Part shown: one piece after another, positions 52,619 through 61,320 of the stretch | Position numbering within the stretch: the stretch's first letter is position 1 | Layout: each line of letters starts with the position of its first letter | From: Rhizobium redzepovicii | Lineage (GTDB): Bacteria; Pseudomonadota; Alphaproteobacteria; Rhizobiales; Rhizobiaceae | Direction of reading: 5' to 3' | NCBI RefSeq assembly: GCF_019793435.1 | Contig: NZ_JAILYH010000007.1 | Coordinates: 1-64,000 of the forward strand | Length of the DNA: 64,000 nt | Program-made: the position numbers and the translations under genes | Notes under the pieces: model-generated | Told to the model about the DNA's origin: nothing | The model's input: the letters and a program-made list of their open reading frames with translations, nothing else | Database searches by the model: none

Positions 52619-53677
52619 ATGGACGTTTCAGAGATCATCATCCCGGGCGATACGCCTGGAACGGAGTGGCGGTTGCCGGTGCTGCGTTTTTTCGGTTGCG
52701 ATCACAAGGCGCCGACGATCTATATCCAGGCGGCACTGCATGCCGGCGAGCTGCCGGGAACGGCGCTCTTGCACTTCCTCTGCGAGCGGCTGCGGCAGGC
52801 GGAAAGCGAAGGCGGAATTGCCGGCGATATCACCATCGTGCCGCAGGCCAATCCGATCGGTGCGGCGCAATCGCATTTCGGTGATTTGCAGGGCCGTTTC
52901 GATCTCGGCTCCCGCACCAATTTCAATCGGGATTTCCCGCTGATCTCCATTGCCGATCGCGCCACTCTGATTGAAGACCTCGACGATTACCCGGCTACCG
53001 ACAGATTGAAGCGGCAGCTGATGCATCTGGCGCTCGGTGCCGATCTGGTCGTCGATCTGCATTGCGACGATGAATCGCTGCGATATGCCTATATCGATGA
53101 GGCCTTCTGGCCGGAAGCGGCCGATCTCGCCGCTGCGCTCGACATGGAGGCCGTGCTGCTTTCGGATGGCGAAAGCTCGGCCTTCGAGGAGGCCGTCGGC
53201 TTTGCCTGGAAATATAAGGTCCCAGGCGAGCGCCGATCCCGACTGCCGGGCCGGCTTTCGGTCACGGTCGAGCTGCGCGGTAAGCGTGATGTCGATCCGA
53301 CGCTGGCGAAGAAGGACGCGGACGGGCTTTGGCGTTTCCTCGTGACGCGCGGGATCGTCAGCGGCGAGACGGCCACTACGGCATTTTCCGGTCCGGCCGT
53401 GCCGCTCGATAATGTCGAGATCCTTCGCGCGCCCGAAGGCGGCGCCGTGCTATTCCATCGCAAGATCGGCGACAGGGTTGCAGAGGGCGAGCTTCTGGCG
53501 ACGATCGTCATCCGGCCGGGGCAGCCCGGCGGCAGCATCGATTTGCATGCGCCGCAGGACGGGCTGATCCTGACTCGGACGTCCGACCGGCTGGTGCGGC
53601 GGCGCGGCGATCTGATGAAGATCGTCTGCGGCAGCCCGAGCAGGGCCTCGCGCAAGGCCGGCACGCTGGAAAATTGA
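52619..53677 (+). CDS. Succinylglutamate desuccinylase/aspartoacylase-family (M14) deacylase
   Basis: This 352-residue zinc-dependent deacylase has the metal motif HAGELPG near residues 38-44 (His and Glu), FNRDFPL for substrate binding and DLHCDDES with the third His. The C-terminal ~80 residues add a domain with biotinyl-lipoyl-like features. Start choice is uncertain among ATGs at 52595, 52601 and 52619. The substrate is not known; relatives deacylate N-acyl amino acids. Confidence 0.85.
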   Translation: MDVSEIIIPGDTPGTEWRLPVLRFFGCDHKAPTIYIQAALHAGELPGTALLHFLCERLRQAESEGGIAGDITIVPQANPIGAAQSHFGDLQGRFDLGSRTNFNRDFPLISIADRATLIEDLDDYPATDRLKRQLMHLALGADLVVDLHCDDESLRYAYIDEAFWPEAADLAAALDMEAVLLSDGESSAFEEAVGFAWKYKVPGERRSRLPGRLSVTVELRGKRDVDPTLAKKDADGLWRFLVTRGIVSGETATTAFSGPAVPLDNVEILRAPEGGAVLFHRKIGDRVAEGELLATIVIRPGQPGGSIDLHAPQDGLILTRTSDRLVRRRGDLMKIVCGSPSRASRKAGTLEN

Positions 53678-53767
53678 GCCGGCGAGTTCGGGGATAAAAC
53701 GCCGCACGGCGTTTGCGCCAGCATTCGCCCATGTTATCCCGCTGCCATCACAGGGAAATGGATCGAC

Positions 53768-54118
53768 ATGACTGTTACCATCTATGGCATCAAAAATTGC
53801 GACACGATGAAGAAGGCCCGTAGCTGGCTGGAAGACCGCGGCGTCGCCTATGAATTTCACGACTACAGGGCGCTCGGCATCGACCGCGCCCATCTCGAAT
53901 CCTGGATCGACCAGGCCGGCCTCGACACCGTGCTCAACCGCGCCGGCACCACTTTCCGCAAGCTGCCCGATGCCGAGCGCGGGAACCTGACCCGGGAAAA
54001 GGCGATTGCGCTGATGCTCGACCAGCCGTCGATAATCAAGCGGCCGGTGCTGGAGACGAAGGACAAATTGCTCGTCGGCTTCAAGCCGGAGATCTATGCC
54101 GACACGTTCCGGGGCTGA
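53768..54118 (+). CDS. ArsC/Spx-family (YffB-like) protein
   Basis: This 116-residue thioredoxin-fold protein starts TVTIYGIKNCDTMKKARSWLED, with Cys near residue 10 and no second Cys in the loop. That is the ArsC/YffB form. The segment TTFRKLPDAE and GFKPEIYADTF at the end match YffB. Arsenate reduction is not proven for this subgroup. It precedes ybaK by 10 bases and may share its promoter. Confidence 0.87.
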   Translation: MTVTIYGIKNCDTMKKARSWLEDRGVAYEFHDYRALGIDRAHLESWIDQAGLDTVLNRAGTTFRKLPDAERGNLTREKAIALMLDQPSIIKRPVLETKDKLLVGFKPEIYADTFRG

Positions 54119-54128
54119 CAGACGGCCG

Positions 54129-54602
54129 ATGTCCAAGACCACGCGCGCGACACAGGTTCTTTCCCAGGCTGGCATCGGCTTCACCGTCCATGCCTATGAC
54201 TACGATCCCGGCGCCGAGCGCGTCGGGCTGCAGGCGGCCGAGGCTCTGGGTGAAGCGCCGCATCGGGTGGTGAAGACCCTGATGGCCGAGGTGGACGGCA
54301 AGCCGGTCTGCGTCGTCGTGCCGTCGGATCGCGAGGTCAGCATGAAGCGGCTCGCCAGCGCCTTTCACGGCAAGTCCGCCAATATGATGAAGCCTGCCGA
54401 TGCCGAGCGGCTGACGGGCTATCATGTCGGCGGGATCAGCCCCTTCGGCCAGAAGAAGCGCGTGCCGACGGCCATCGAAGAAGCCGCTCTTGTCGAGCCG
54501 CTCGTCTACATCAATGGCGGGCAGCGCGGGCTGCAGGTGCGGCTCGATCCGAAGGATGCGTTGAAGGTCTTGAAGGCGATCGCCACGCCATTGGTCGCCT
54601 GA
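54129..54602 (+). CDS. ybaK: Cys-tRNA(Pro)/Cys-tRNA(Cys) deacylase
   Basis: This 157-residue editing protein hydrolyses misacylated tRNA. It has ALGEAPHRVVKTLM with the conserved Lys, KSANMMKPADAERLTGYHVGGISPFGQKKR and a final INGGQRGLQVRL segment, all of YbaK/ProRS-editing type. ATG 54129 follows the upstream gene at 10 bases. The stop is 2 bases before the convergent MarR gene end. Confidence 0.92.
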   Translation: MSKTTRATQVLSQAGIGFTVHAYDYDPGAERVGLQAAEALGEAPHRVVKTLMAEVDGKPVCVVVPSDREVSMKRLASAFHGKSANMMKPADAERLTGYHVGGISPFGQKKRVPTAIEEAALVEPLVYINGGQRGLQVRLDPKDALKVLKAIATPLVA

Positions 54603-54604
54603 TC

Positions 54605-55045
54605 TCAGAGAAAGCGGTCGAGCAGGCCGGCAAGCGTCTTGGCTTCGTTTTCGGCAAGCTTGCAGCCGATATGGGTCTCGATCGATCCTGCATAGACGGC
54701 CCACATGCACTCACGGAGCTGCCGGCCGGCCTCGGTGATGACAACCCAGCGGCCGCGGCCGTCCTCGGCGAAGACTTCGCGCCGGACGAGACCCTCTCTT
54801 TCCAGCCGGTCGACCAGGCGGGACAAGTTATACTGCGCAAGCAAGGTGCGCTCTTCGATCTCATAAGGGCGCAGCCTGCCGCCCGCGCGCGCCAGTTCCC
54901 ACAAGACGTCATACCAGGCAAGCGGCGGCATGCCGGCCGCCTTCAGGTCGGCTTCGATCGCGCCGAGCAGACGCTCGCGGGCGCGCATGATGCTCGTCCA
55001 GGCACGGGTCGAGGCTTCGCTGGGTTTCGGCATCTTCTCGGACAT
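54605..55045 (-). CDS. MarR-family regulator of the divergent GST gene
   Basis: This 146-residue winged-helix regulator has RPYEIEERTLLAQYNLSRLVDRLEREGLVRRE near residues 60-91. It begins 79 bases from a GST gene on the opposite strand, with the palindrome 55090-55103 between them. A repressor that releases in response to electrophiles or oxidants is the likely role. Confidence 0.9.
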   Translation of the reverse strand: MSEKMPKPSEASTRAWTSIMRARERLLGAIEADLKAAGMPPLAWYDVLWELARAGGRLRPYEIEERTLLAQYNLSRLVDRLEREGLVRREVFAEDGRGRWVVITEAGRQLRECMWAVYAGSIETHIGCKLAENEAKTLAGLLDRFL

Positions 55046-55089
55046 AAATGCAATTACATCTATCTTGAATTCCGCCGCAAGCGATATTA

Positions 55090-55103
55090 TATGCATTTGC
55101 ATA
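55090..55103. promoter_or_regulatory. MarR operator candidate
   Basis: TATGCA and TGCATA flank a TT centre, a perfect symmetric site in the gap between the MarR gene and the divergent GST gene. It probably overlaps both promoters. Confidence 0.6.
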
Positions 55104-55124
55104 GATTGTGACCAGGAGATTTCC

Positions 55125-55808
55125 ATGAGCAAGCTTACCCTTATCAGCCATCATCTCTGCCCCTATGTGCAGCGCGCCGCGATCGCACTTCTCGAAAAGG
55201 GCGTGCCGTTTGAGCGCATCAACATCGATCTTGCCAACAAGCCGGATTGGTTTTTGAAGATCTCGCCGCTCGGCAAGGTGCCGCTGCTGCGGATCGAGGC
55301 GGAGGACGGCAGCGAGGCCATTCTGTTCGAAAGCAGCGTCATCTGCGAATATCTGGAGGAAACGCAAGCCGGTGCTGCCCTGCATCCCGCCGATCCGCTG
55401 ACCCGGGCCCGTCATCGCGGCTGGATGGAATTCGGCTCCTCGGTGCTTTCCGATTTATGGGGCTATGAAACGGCGCAGGATGAATTGCAGCTGGACGCCA
55501 AGCGCAAAGCGCTGATTGCCAAATTCGAGACGCTCGAAGGGGTGCTGGGCGACGGGCCTTATTTTGCCGACAGCAGCTTCAGCCTGGTCGATGCCGTCTT
55601 CGCGCCGGTCTTCCGCTATTTCGATCTCTTCGATACGCTCGGCGACAGAGGCATCTTCGACGGGCTCGAGCAAACACAACGCTGGCGCAAGGCACTGTCT
55701 GAACGTCCGAGCGTCCGGGCGGCTGTCGGCGCGGATTACCCGCAGCGGCTGATGGAATTCCTCGAGAAACATTCCTCGATCCTGCTCAGGCAAGCTGCCG
55801 CCGCCTGA
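55125..55808 (+). CDS. Glutathione S-transferase family protein
   Basis: This 227-residue GST starts KLTLISHHLCPYVQRAAIAL, with Cys in the active-site CPYV motif, so it is an omega- or zeta-like form that can reduce or glutathionylate. SPLGKVPLLRIEAEDG is the glutathione loop and FESSVICEYLEE follows. Start 55125 has a CAGGAG site. Controlled probably by the divergent MarR. Confidence 0.92.
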   Translation: MSKLTLISHHLCPYVQRAAIALLEKGVPFERINIDLANKPDWFLKISPLGKVPLLRIEAEDGSEAILFESSVICEYLEETQAGAALHPADPLTRARHRGWMEFGSSVLSDLWGYETAQDELQLDAKRKALIAKFETLEGVLGDGPYFADSSFSLVDAVFAPVFRYFDLFDTLGDRGIFDGLEQTQRWRKALSERPSVRAAVGADYPQRLMEFLEKHSSILLRQAAAA

Positions 55809-55935
55809 AGCGCGCCCAAGCGGCCGGACCTCCATCCGGCCGCCGGCAATTCGGCGAGACAACGCTTCATTTTCGCCGCAAACGGGTCTAAGTCTGCCAG
55901 CCTCAAAGCATCATCGACAGAAAGCAGGGTGAGCC

Positions 55936-57189
55936 ATGACTTTCATGCCCCAGAGCCAGAACATCATTGATCCCGTCAAGCTGGAGAAGCTTGCCGAGGT
56001 CGCCGTCAAGGTCGGGCTGCAGCTGCGCAAAGGTCAGGATCTGGTGGTCACCGCGCCTGTGGTGGCGCTGCCGCTCGTTCGCCTCATCACCAAGCACGCC
56101 TATCAGGCCGGCGCGGGGCTGGTAACCGCCTTCTATTCCGACGAGGAAACGACGCTTTCGCGCTATCAGTACGGCAGCGACGAGAGCTTCGACCGGGCCT
56201 CCGACTGGCTCTATGAGGGTATGGCCAAGGCCTATGCCAACGGAGCGGCGCGCCTTGCGGTCGCCGGCGACAATCCGCTGCTGCTGTCCGAGCAGGATGC
56301 CGGCAAGGTCGGCCGCGCCAATCGCGCCACATCCACCGCCTACAAGCCGGCGCTGGAAAAAATTTCGAATTTCGACATCAACTGGAACATCGTCTCCTAT
56401 CCCAATCCGTCCTGGGCCAAGGTGGTCTTCCCCGACGATCCAGAGCCAATTGCGATGGCCAAGCTCGCCAAGGCGATCTTTGCCGCCTCGCGTGTCGATG
56501 TGGACGATCCGATCGCCGCCTGGGCCGAGCATAATGCCAATCTGGCCAAACGCTCCGCCTGGCTGAACGCCGAGCGTTTCGCCTCGCTGCATTTCAGGGG
56601 ACCGGGCACCGATCTGACGGTCGGCCTTGCCGACGGGCATGAATGGCATGGCGGCGCTTCCACCGCCAAGAACGGCATTACCTGCAACCCGAACATACCG
56701 ACCGAGGAAGTCTTCACCACGCCGCATGCGCTGCGTGTCGAAGGCCATGTTTCGAGCACCAAACCGCTGTCGCACCAGGGCACGCTGATCGACAATATCC
56801 AGGTGCGCTTCGAGGCCGGACGCATCGTCGAGGCGAAAGCGTCGCGCGGCGAGGAAGTCTTGAACAAGGTGCTCGATACAGACGAGGGCGCCCGCCGGCT
56901 CGGCGAAGTGGCGCTCGTGCCGCACTCCTCGCCGATCTCGGCCAGCGGCATCCTGTTCTACAACACGCTGTTCGACGAAAATGCCTCGTGCCACATCGCG
57001 CTCGGCCAGTGCTATTCCAAGTGCTTCCTGAACGGCGCGACGCTGAGCCAGGAAGAGATCAAGGCGCAAGGCGGCAATTCCAGCCTGATCCATATCGACT
57101 GGATGATCGGGTCAAACAAGGTCGACATCGACGGTGTCAAGCCGGATGGTTCGCGGGTTCCGGTGATGCGGCAGGGCGAATGGGCCTGA
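55936..57189 (+). CDS. M29-family aminopeptidase (AmpS/T type)
   Basis: This 417-residue thermophilic-type metalloaminopeptidase has the two-part M29 fold. The N-terminal segment is LEKLAEVAVKVGLQLRKGQDLVV. The metal and catalytic regions include FTTPHALRVEGHVSSTKPL (His) and LGEVALVPHSSPIS, then YNTLFDENASCHIALG, near residues 250-360. It probably frees N-terminal residues from peptides in the cytoplasm. Its 3' end overlaps the convergent transporter gene by 53 bases. Confidence 0.92.
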   Translation: MTFMPQSQNIIDPVKLEKLAEVAVKVGLQLRKGQDLVVTAPVVALPLVRLITKHAYQAGAGLVTAFYSDEETTLSRYQYGSDESFDRASDWLYEGMAKAYANGAARLAVAGDNPLLLSEQDAGKVGRANRATSTAYKPALEKISNFDINWNIVSYPNPSWAKVVFPDDPEPIAMAKLAKAIFAASRVDVDDPIAAWAEHNANLAKRSAWLNAERFASLHFRGPGTDLTVGLADGHEWHGGASTAKNGITCNPNIPTEEVFTTPHALRVEGHVSSTKPLSHQGTLIDNIQVRFEAGRIVEAKASRGEEVLNKVLDTDEGARRLGEVALVPHSSPISASGILFYNTLFDENASCHIALGQCYSKCFLNGATLSQEEIKAQGGNSSLIHIDWMIGSNKVDIDGVKPDGSRVPVMRQGEWA

Positions 57190-58048
57190 CCGGCATCGTG
57201 GCGCGCTGACTGAGCCAGACGCTGGCAAGCACCATGGCGAAGCCGGCGATCTGCGCCGGCGTCAGGCTCTGGCCGAGCGCCAGCCAGCCGAGCAGGGTCG
57301 CGACGACAGGGCTTAGAAAGCCGAGCGAGGCGACCGCCGAGGGCTCGATCCGGGAGAGGCCGCGAAACCAGAGCAGATAGGTGAAGGCCGCGCCGATCAG
57401 GCCGAGATAGGCGATGCCGGCAATATTTGCGATAGTCGGCGTCGGCAGCGCCGGTTCGAGGAACAGCGCAAAAGGCACCAGCAGGATGCCGCCTGCCGTC
57501 AATTGCCAAGCGGTGAAGGTGAGGTTCGACACCGGTGGTGCCCAGCGCCGTGTCAACACCGTGCCGAAGGCCATCGAGACGGCGCCGGCAAGACCGGCGG
57601 CAATTCCCACAGGATCAAGCCCCGCCTTCGGCGTCAGCACCAGCAGCCCGACACCGGCCATGCCGGCAAGACCGGCCAGCACGGCAAGCGGCCGGATCGG
57701 TTTGCCGAGGAAAAGGCGCGATAGCGCAATGACGATCAGCGGCTGCACCGCGCCGACCGTTGCGGCAACGCCGCCCGGGAGCCTGTAAGCAGAGACGAAG
57801 AGCATCGCCCAGAAGAACGAGAAGTTCAGGGCACCGAGAATGAAGGCCCTTCCCCACCAGATGCCGAAAGGCAGCTTCCTCACGAGGAGCAGAAGCAGCA
57901 GTCCGGCCGGCAAGGCCCGGAGCATCGCCACCATCAGCGGATATCCAGCCGGCAGGAAGGAGGTCGTGACGATATAGGTGCTGCCCCAGATGGCGGGTGC
58001 GAGCGCGGTTGCCGCAAGGTCGGCGGCGGAGCGGAGATTTGTCTTCAT
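57137..58048 (-). CDS. EamA/DMT-superfamily transporter
   Basis: This 303-residue inner-membrane protein has ten hydrophobic helices in two EamA repeats (about 15-140 and 155-285). It starts NLRSAADLAATALAPAIWGSTYIVTTSFLPAGYP. It is probably an exporter of a metabolite or drug. It is divergent from a MarR gene with a perfect 20-base palindrome in the gap. The C-terminal ~20 residues lie over the end of the M29 gene. Confidence 0.88.
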   Translation of the reverse strand: MKTNLRSAADLAATALAPAIWGSTYIVTTSFLPAGYPLMVAMLRALPAGLLLLLLVRKLPFGIWWGRAFILGALNFSFFWAMLFVSAYRLPGGVAATVGAVQPLIVIALSRLFLGKPIRPLAVLAGLAGMAGVGLLVLTPKAGLDPVGIAAGLAGAVSMAFGTVLTRRWAPPVSNLTFTAWQLTAGGILLVPFALFLEPALPTPTIANIAGIAYLGLIGAAFTYLLWFRGLSRIEPSAVASLGFLSPVVATLLGWLALGQSLTPAQIAGFAMVLASVWLSQRATMPVRPIRPAASPEPANHPA

Positions 58049-58090
58049 ATCAAGAATCTCGATTTCAAGATAAACGCATCTTACGCCTTT

Positions 58091-58110
58091 TTATCTTGAC
58101 GTCAAGATAA
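58091..58110. promoter_or_regulatory. Perfect 20-base MarR operator candidate
   Basis: TTATCTTGAC followed directly by GTCAAGATAA is a complete 20-base palindrome. Related half-sites (TCAAGATA near 58066 and TCAAGAAT near 58050) lie close by, suggesting several binding sites between the exporter and MarR genes. Confidence 0.75.
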
Positions 58111-58129
58111 TGGCTGTTATCGGTGGATC

Positions 58130-58630
58130 ATGAGCAAAGACAGCAGCATGGATCACGTCGACAAGATCCTGGCGCAATGGCGACAGGAACGGCCGGACCT
58201 CGACGTCGAACCGATGGGCCTGCTCGGACGGTTGAAGCGCCTCGGCACCCATCTCGGCCGCGAAGTGGAGGCGGTGCTCTTAAAACACGGGCTTTCGACG
58301 TCCGCCTTCGACGTGCTCGCCACCCTCCGCCGCGCCGGCGCCCCCCACCGGCTTTCGCCGGGCGAGCTTCTGGAGATGACCATGGTCAGCTCCGGCACGA
58401 TGACGAACCGCATCGACCAGTTGGAGAAAGCGGGCTTCGTCGAGCGCGTCGTCAATCCACAGGACCGCAGAAGCGTGTTGATCGCACTGACGGAAAAGGG
58501 GCTGGCGACAGTCGAGGCCGCTGTCGATGCGCATGTCGCCAATCAGCGCCGGCTGACACGCAACCTGACAGCCGAGGACAAGGCCGAGTTCGACCGGTTG
58601 CTCAAGAAATTCCTGTCGGATTTCGAATAG
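58130..58630 (+). CDS. MarR-family regulator of the divergent exporter
   Basis: This 166-residue winged-helix protein has the HTH and wing in SPGELLEMTMVSSGTMTNRIDQLEKAGFVERVVNPQDRRSVLIALTEKG. The start at 58130 is 19 bases after the operator palindrome. It should repress the DMT exporter gene and itself until a ligand binds. Confidence 0.92.
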   Translation: MSKDSSMDHVDKILAQWRQERPDLDVEPMGLLGRLKRLGTHLGREVEAVLLKHGLSTSAFDVLATLRRAGAPHRLSPGELLEMTMVSSGTMTNRIDQLEKAGFVERVVNPQDRRSVLIALTEKGLATVEAAVDAHVANQRRLTRNLTAEDKAEFDRLLKKFLSDFE

Positions 58631-59224
58631 TCAGACGGCGGCAAGCGCCTTGCGGACGCGATCCAAATGCCTCTTGCGCCTCGCCTCCGTCGCGCGGTCC
58701 ATGTCATGCAGGCTCAGCATGCGAAAGACGAGTTTTTTTGAGCAGAAGCTAGCAATGCCCCGCTTCAGCAGACGCCGAACGGGATTGCCCATATAAAAAT
58801 GCACCAGCCACCAAGGCGAGCCCGTCGTCGTTAGCGCATAGAGCAATCTGATATTGGTAAGTTCAGGCACAATACGACCGCCGGCGGCGTCGTGCGTGAA
58901 GGCCACACCTGGCGCGAAGATGCGATCGAAGAATCCCTTCAGAATGGCTGGGAAATTGAACCACCACTGCGGAAACACGAGAACGAGCCCGTCGGCCGAC
59001 TGCAGCCGGGCAACGATGTCGGCAACGACTGAGGTGTCGTAGGGTATATCGAAGTAACCGCTCCGCTCCGCCTGGGACAGGCGTGGATCGAAATCCTCGG
59101 CGTAGAGATCGAGCAGATCGACGACATGACCTGAGGCTTCCAATGCTTGCCGAGCCGTGTACGCCACCGAGGCTGCGAAGCTATCCGGCAGCGGATGGGC
59201 AAGCACCAGCAGGATCCGCATCAT
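58631..59224 (-). CDS. Flavodoxin-fold NAD(P)H oxidoreductase (KefF/MdaB-like)
   Basis: This 197-residue flavoprotein starts MRILLVLAHPLPDSFAASVA with the FMN/FAD loop, then GLVLVFPQWWFNFPAILKGFFDRIFAPGVAF, typical of the NQO1/KefF group. It probably reduces quinones. Its start overlaps the xseA stop, so it may be co-transcribed. Its stop is directly next to the MarR stop. Confidence 0.9.
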   Translation of the reverse strand: MMRILLVLAHPLPDSFAASVAYTARQALEASGHVVDLLDLYAEDFDPRLSQAERSGYFDIPYDTSVVADIVARLQSADGLVLVFPQWWFNFPAILKGFFDRIFAPGVAFTHDAAGGRIVPELTNIRLLYALTTTGSPWWLVHFYMGNPVRRLLKRGIASFCSKKLVFRMLSLHDMDRATEARRKRHLDRVRKALAAV

Positions 59225-60804
59225 CAGAACAGGCTTCCCTGCTTCGGCGGCTCGGCCGATTTCACGCCACGCTTCTTGGTGCCGACAGGTGGGGCGCCAC
59301 CGTCCGTCGTCATCGCGCCAACGCGACCATCGGCGAACTCGATGGAGATACCCGTGCCGGCGGAGAGCGACGCTGCCTGCGAGACCGGCCTGTCATCCTC
59401 AACGCGAATGACGGCGTAGCCGCGTTTCAGCACATTCTTATAGGATAGCGACTGCAGCACACGATCCTGCGCTGAAAGCTCGGCGCGGGCGCGAGCCAAC
59501 TGGTGGCGTATCGCCGTATCGCCGTGGCGCGAAAGATTGGCGAGAGCCTCACGGCTCCGATCGGTTTGCGTCTTAAACCGGGCCGGCAGTGTGGCGAAGA
59601 CTGCCTCAGCGCGATCAATGCGGGACTTCGAGCGGTCGAGCAGGCGCTCGACGGTGCGTTCGGCCCGGGCCATGCGATCACTCAGAAGCTGGCGCCGCTC
59701 GGCGATGCGGTTGGACAGCACATCAGGGCGCAGATGCGCGGCGACGCGCTCGAAGCCGCGGCGCTTGTTGATGGTGTTGAGTGCCAGACCGCGGCCAAGG
59801 CCGGTCGCCGCCTCGTCGAAACGGCGGCGCGGCAAAGCGAGAAGCTGATCGAGCGATGGCAATGCCCGCATCAGGGCACGAACGGACTGGCGGCGCTGAT
59901 CCATCTGCCGGTTCATGCAGCCTTGCAGCCGCGCAGCAAGGGCGGCGGCCTGCGCGTCAAGTTCCGCCTTGACCGGCACGGCCATTTCGGCCGCCCCGGT
60001 CGGTGTGGGCGCTCGGACATCTGCGGCATAGTCGATCAGCGTCCAGTCGGTTTCATGGCCAACCGCCGAGATCAGCGGTATCCGGCTTTCGGCCGCAGCG
60101 CGCACGACGATTTCGTCGTTAAAACTCCAAAGATCTTCCAGGCTGCCGCCGCCGCGCGCGACAATCAGCACATCCGGGCGCGGGATGACGCCGGCCGGCT
60201 CCAGGGCGTTGAAGCCGCGGATGGCGTTCGCCACCTCCTCGCCTGATCCCTCCCCTTGCACCCTCACCGGCCAGACGAGGACATGCACGGGAAAACGATC
60301 GGAGATGCGGTGAAGAATATCGCGGATCACGGCGCCGGTCGGCGAGGTGACGACGCCGATCACGCGGGGCATGAAGGGCAGCCGCTTCTTGCGGGCGGCA
60401 TCGAACAGGCCCTCGGCGGAAAGCTTGCGCTTGCGCTCCTCGATCAGCGCCATCAGCGCGCCGGCGCCGGCCGGCTCCAGCGTCTCGATGACGATCTGAT
60501 ATTTCGAGGAGCCAGGAAAGGTGGTTACCTTGCCGGTGGCAATGACTTCCATGCCCTCTTCCGGACGGAACTTCAGCCGCGAGAAGGTGCCCTTCCAGAT
60601 GACGGCGTCGATGCGGGCGCGATCGTCCTTCAGCGCGAAATAGGCATGGCCCGAAGAATGCGGCCCGCGATAGCCTGAGATTTCGCCGCGCACGCGAACC
60701 TGGTCGAAGGCTGTTTCGACGGTGCGCTTGATCGAGCCGGAAAGCTCCGAAACCGAATATTCGGCAAGATTGGTTGGCGAATCGCTGTCGAAGAGGTTGC
60801 TCAT
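59224..60804 (-). CDS. xseA: Exodeoxyribonuclease VII large subunit
   Basis: This 526-residue subunit of ExoVII digests single-stranded DNA. The OB-fold domain is near residues 15-110 ([31 protein letters not shown]). The catalytic domain has [14 protein letters not shown] and [16 protein letters not shown] near 220, and a long coiled-coil arm follows. The C-terminal segment has an extra rhizobial tail. The start codon choice is standard. Confidence 0.96.
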   Translation of the reverse strand: MSNLFDSDSPTNLAEYSVSELSGSIKRTVETAFDQVRVRGEISGYRGPHSSGHAYFALKDDRARIDAVIWKGTFSRLKFRPEEGMEVIATGKVTTFPGSSKYQIVIETLEPAGAGALMALIEERKRKLSAEGLFDAARKKRLPFMPRVIGVVTSPTGAVIRDILHRISDRFPVHVLVWPVRVQGEGSGEEVANAIRGFNALEPAGVIPRPDVLIVARGGGSLEDLWSFNDEIVVRAAAESRIPLISAVGHETDWTLIDYAADVRAPTPTGAAEMAVPVKAELDAQAAALAARLQGCMNRQMDQRRQSVRALMRALPSLDQLLALPRRRFDEAATGLGRGLALNTINKRRGFERVAAHLRPDVLSNRIAERRQLLSDRMARAERTVERLLDRSKSRIDRAEAVFATLPARFKTQTDRSREALANLSRHGDTAIRHQLARARAELSAQDRVLQSLSYKNVLKRGYAVIRVEDDRPVSQAASLSAGTGISIEFADGRVGAMTTDGGAPPVGTKKRGVKSAEPPKQGSLF

Positions 60805-61060
60805 CTCTTCTTTCTATGTCGATCGGCGGGAAACTGGAAGGTCGCAGCCGCGGCACAAGCCTGTTTCCTCGGCTGCTGAGATCGCAGCGAAATCGGGTAA
60901 ATCCGTTTGGTTGCGGAACGCATAGTTAGAATGCGCGTTATAGACGAAAGGGATTGCTAACCACCGCAATACAAAGGCTTTTCGGCCGGGACGGCCGGTA
61001 AATCTTTGTTAGTTGGCGCTTCCTATGCTTCCCCTCGTTATCTCTGGGAAGGTGCTGAAA

Positions 61061-61306
61061 ATGATTATTCTCACAGCAGCCGCATTGGGCGTCAGCGCCG
61101 GGCAAACGCGCTCGGCTGCCGCGATCGCGTTGATCGCCGCGCTCATTGGAATAACCTTCGCGGCGGCGGCGATTACGTCGCCCGGCCCGGTCTCAATCCT
61201 GGCCTTCGTCTATGCCGTTCTCGGCTTTAATGGCGGCCTCATGCTCTTCGTGGCCGGGCTCTACGCGAATGCGCGCCTTCGCCGCGCGACGCGCGTTTCC
61301 CACTAA
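61061..61306 (+). CDS. Small two-helix membrane protein
   Basis: This 81-residue protein has two long hydrophobic segments (about 1-40 and 45-70) ending in a basic tail (YANARLRRATRVSH). ATG 61061 follows GGAAGG at 8 bases and is better than longer starts. The function is not recognised. It lies between xseA and a glycan-related membrane gene with no coupling. Confidence 0.6.
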   Translation: MIILTAAALGVSAGQTRSAAAIALIAALIGITFAAAAITSPGPVSILAFVYAVLGFNGGLMLFVAGLYANARLRRATRVSH

Positions 61307-61320
61307 AAGAACTGCCGGCG

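Noticed and set aside
52254..52943. Plus-strand frame between ogt and the M14 gene
   Set aside because: It is out of frame with the M14 gene, which has clear motifs, and its own product has none.
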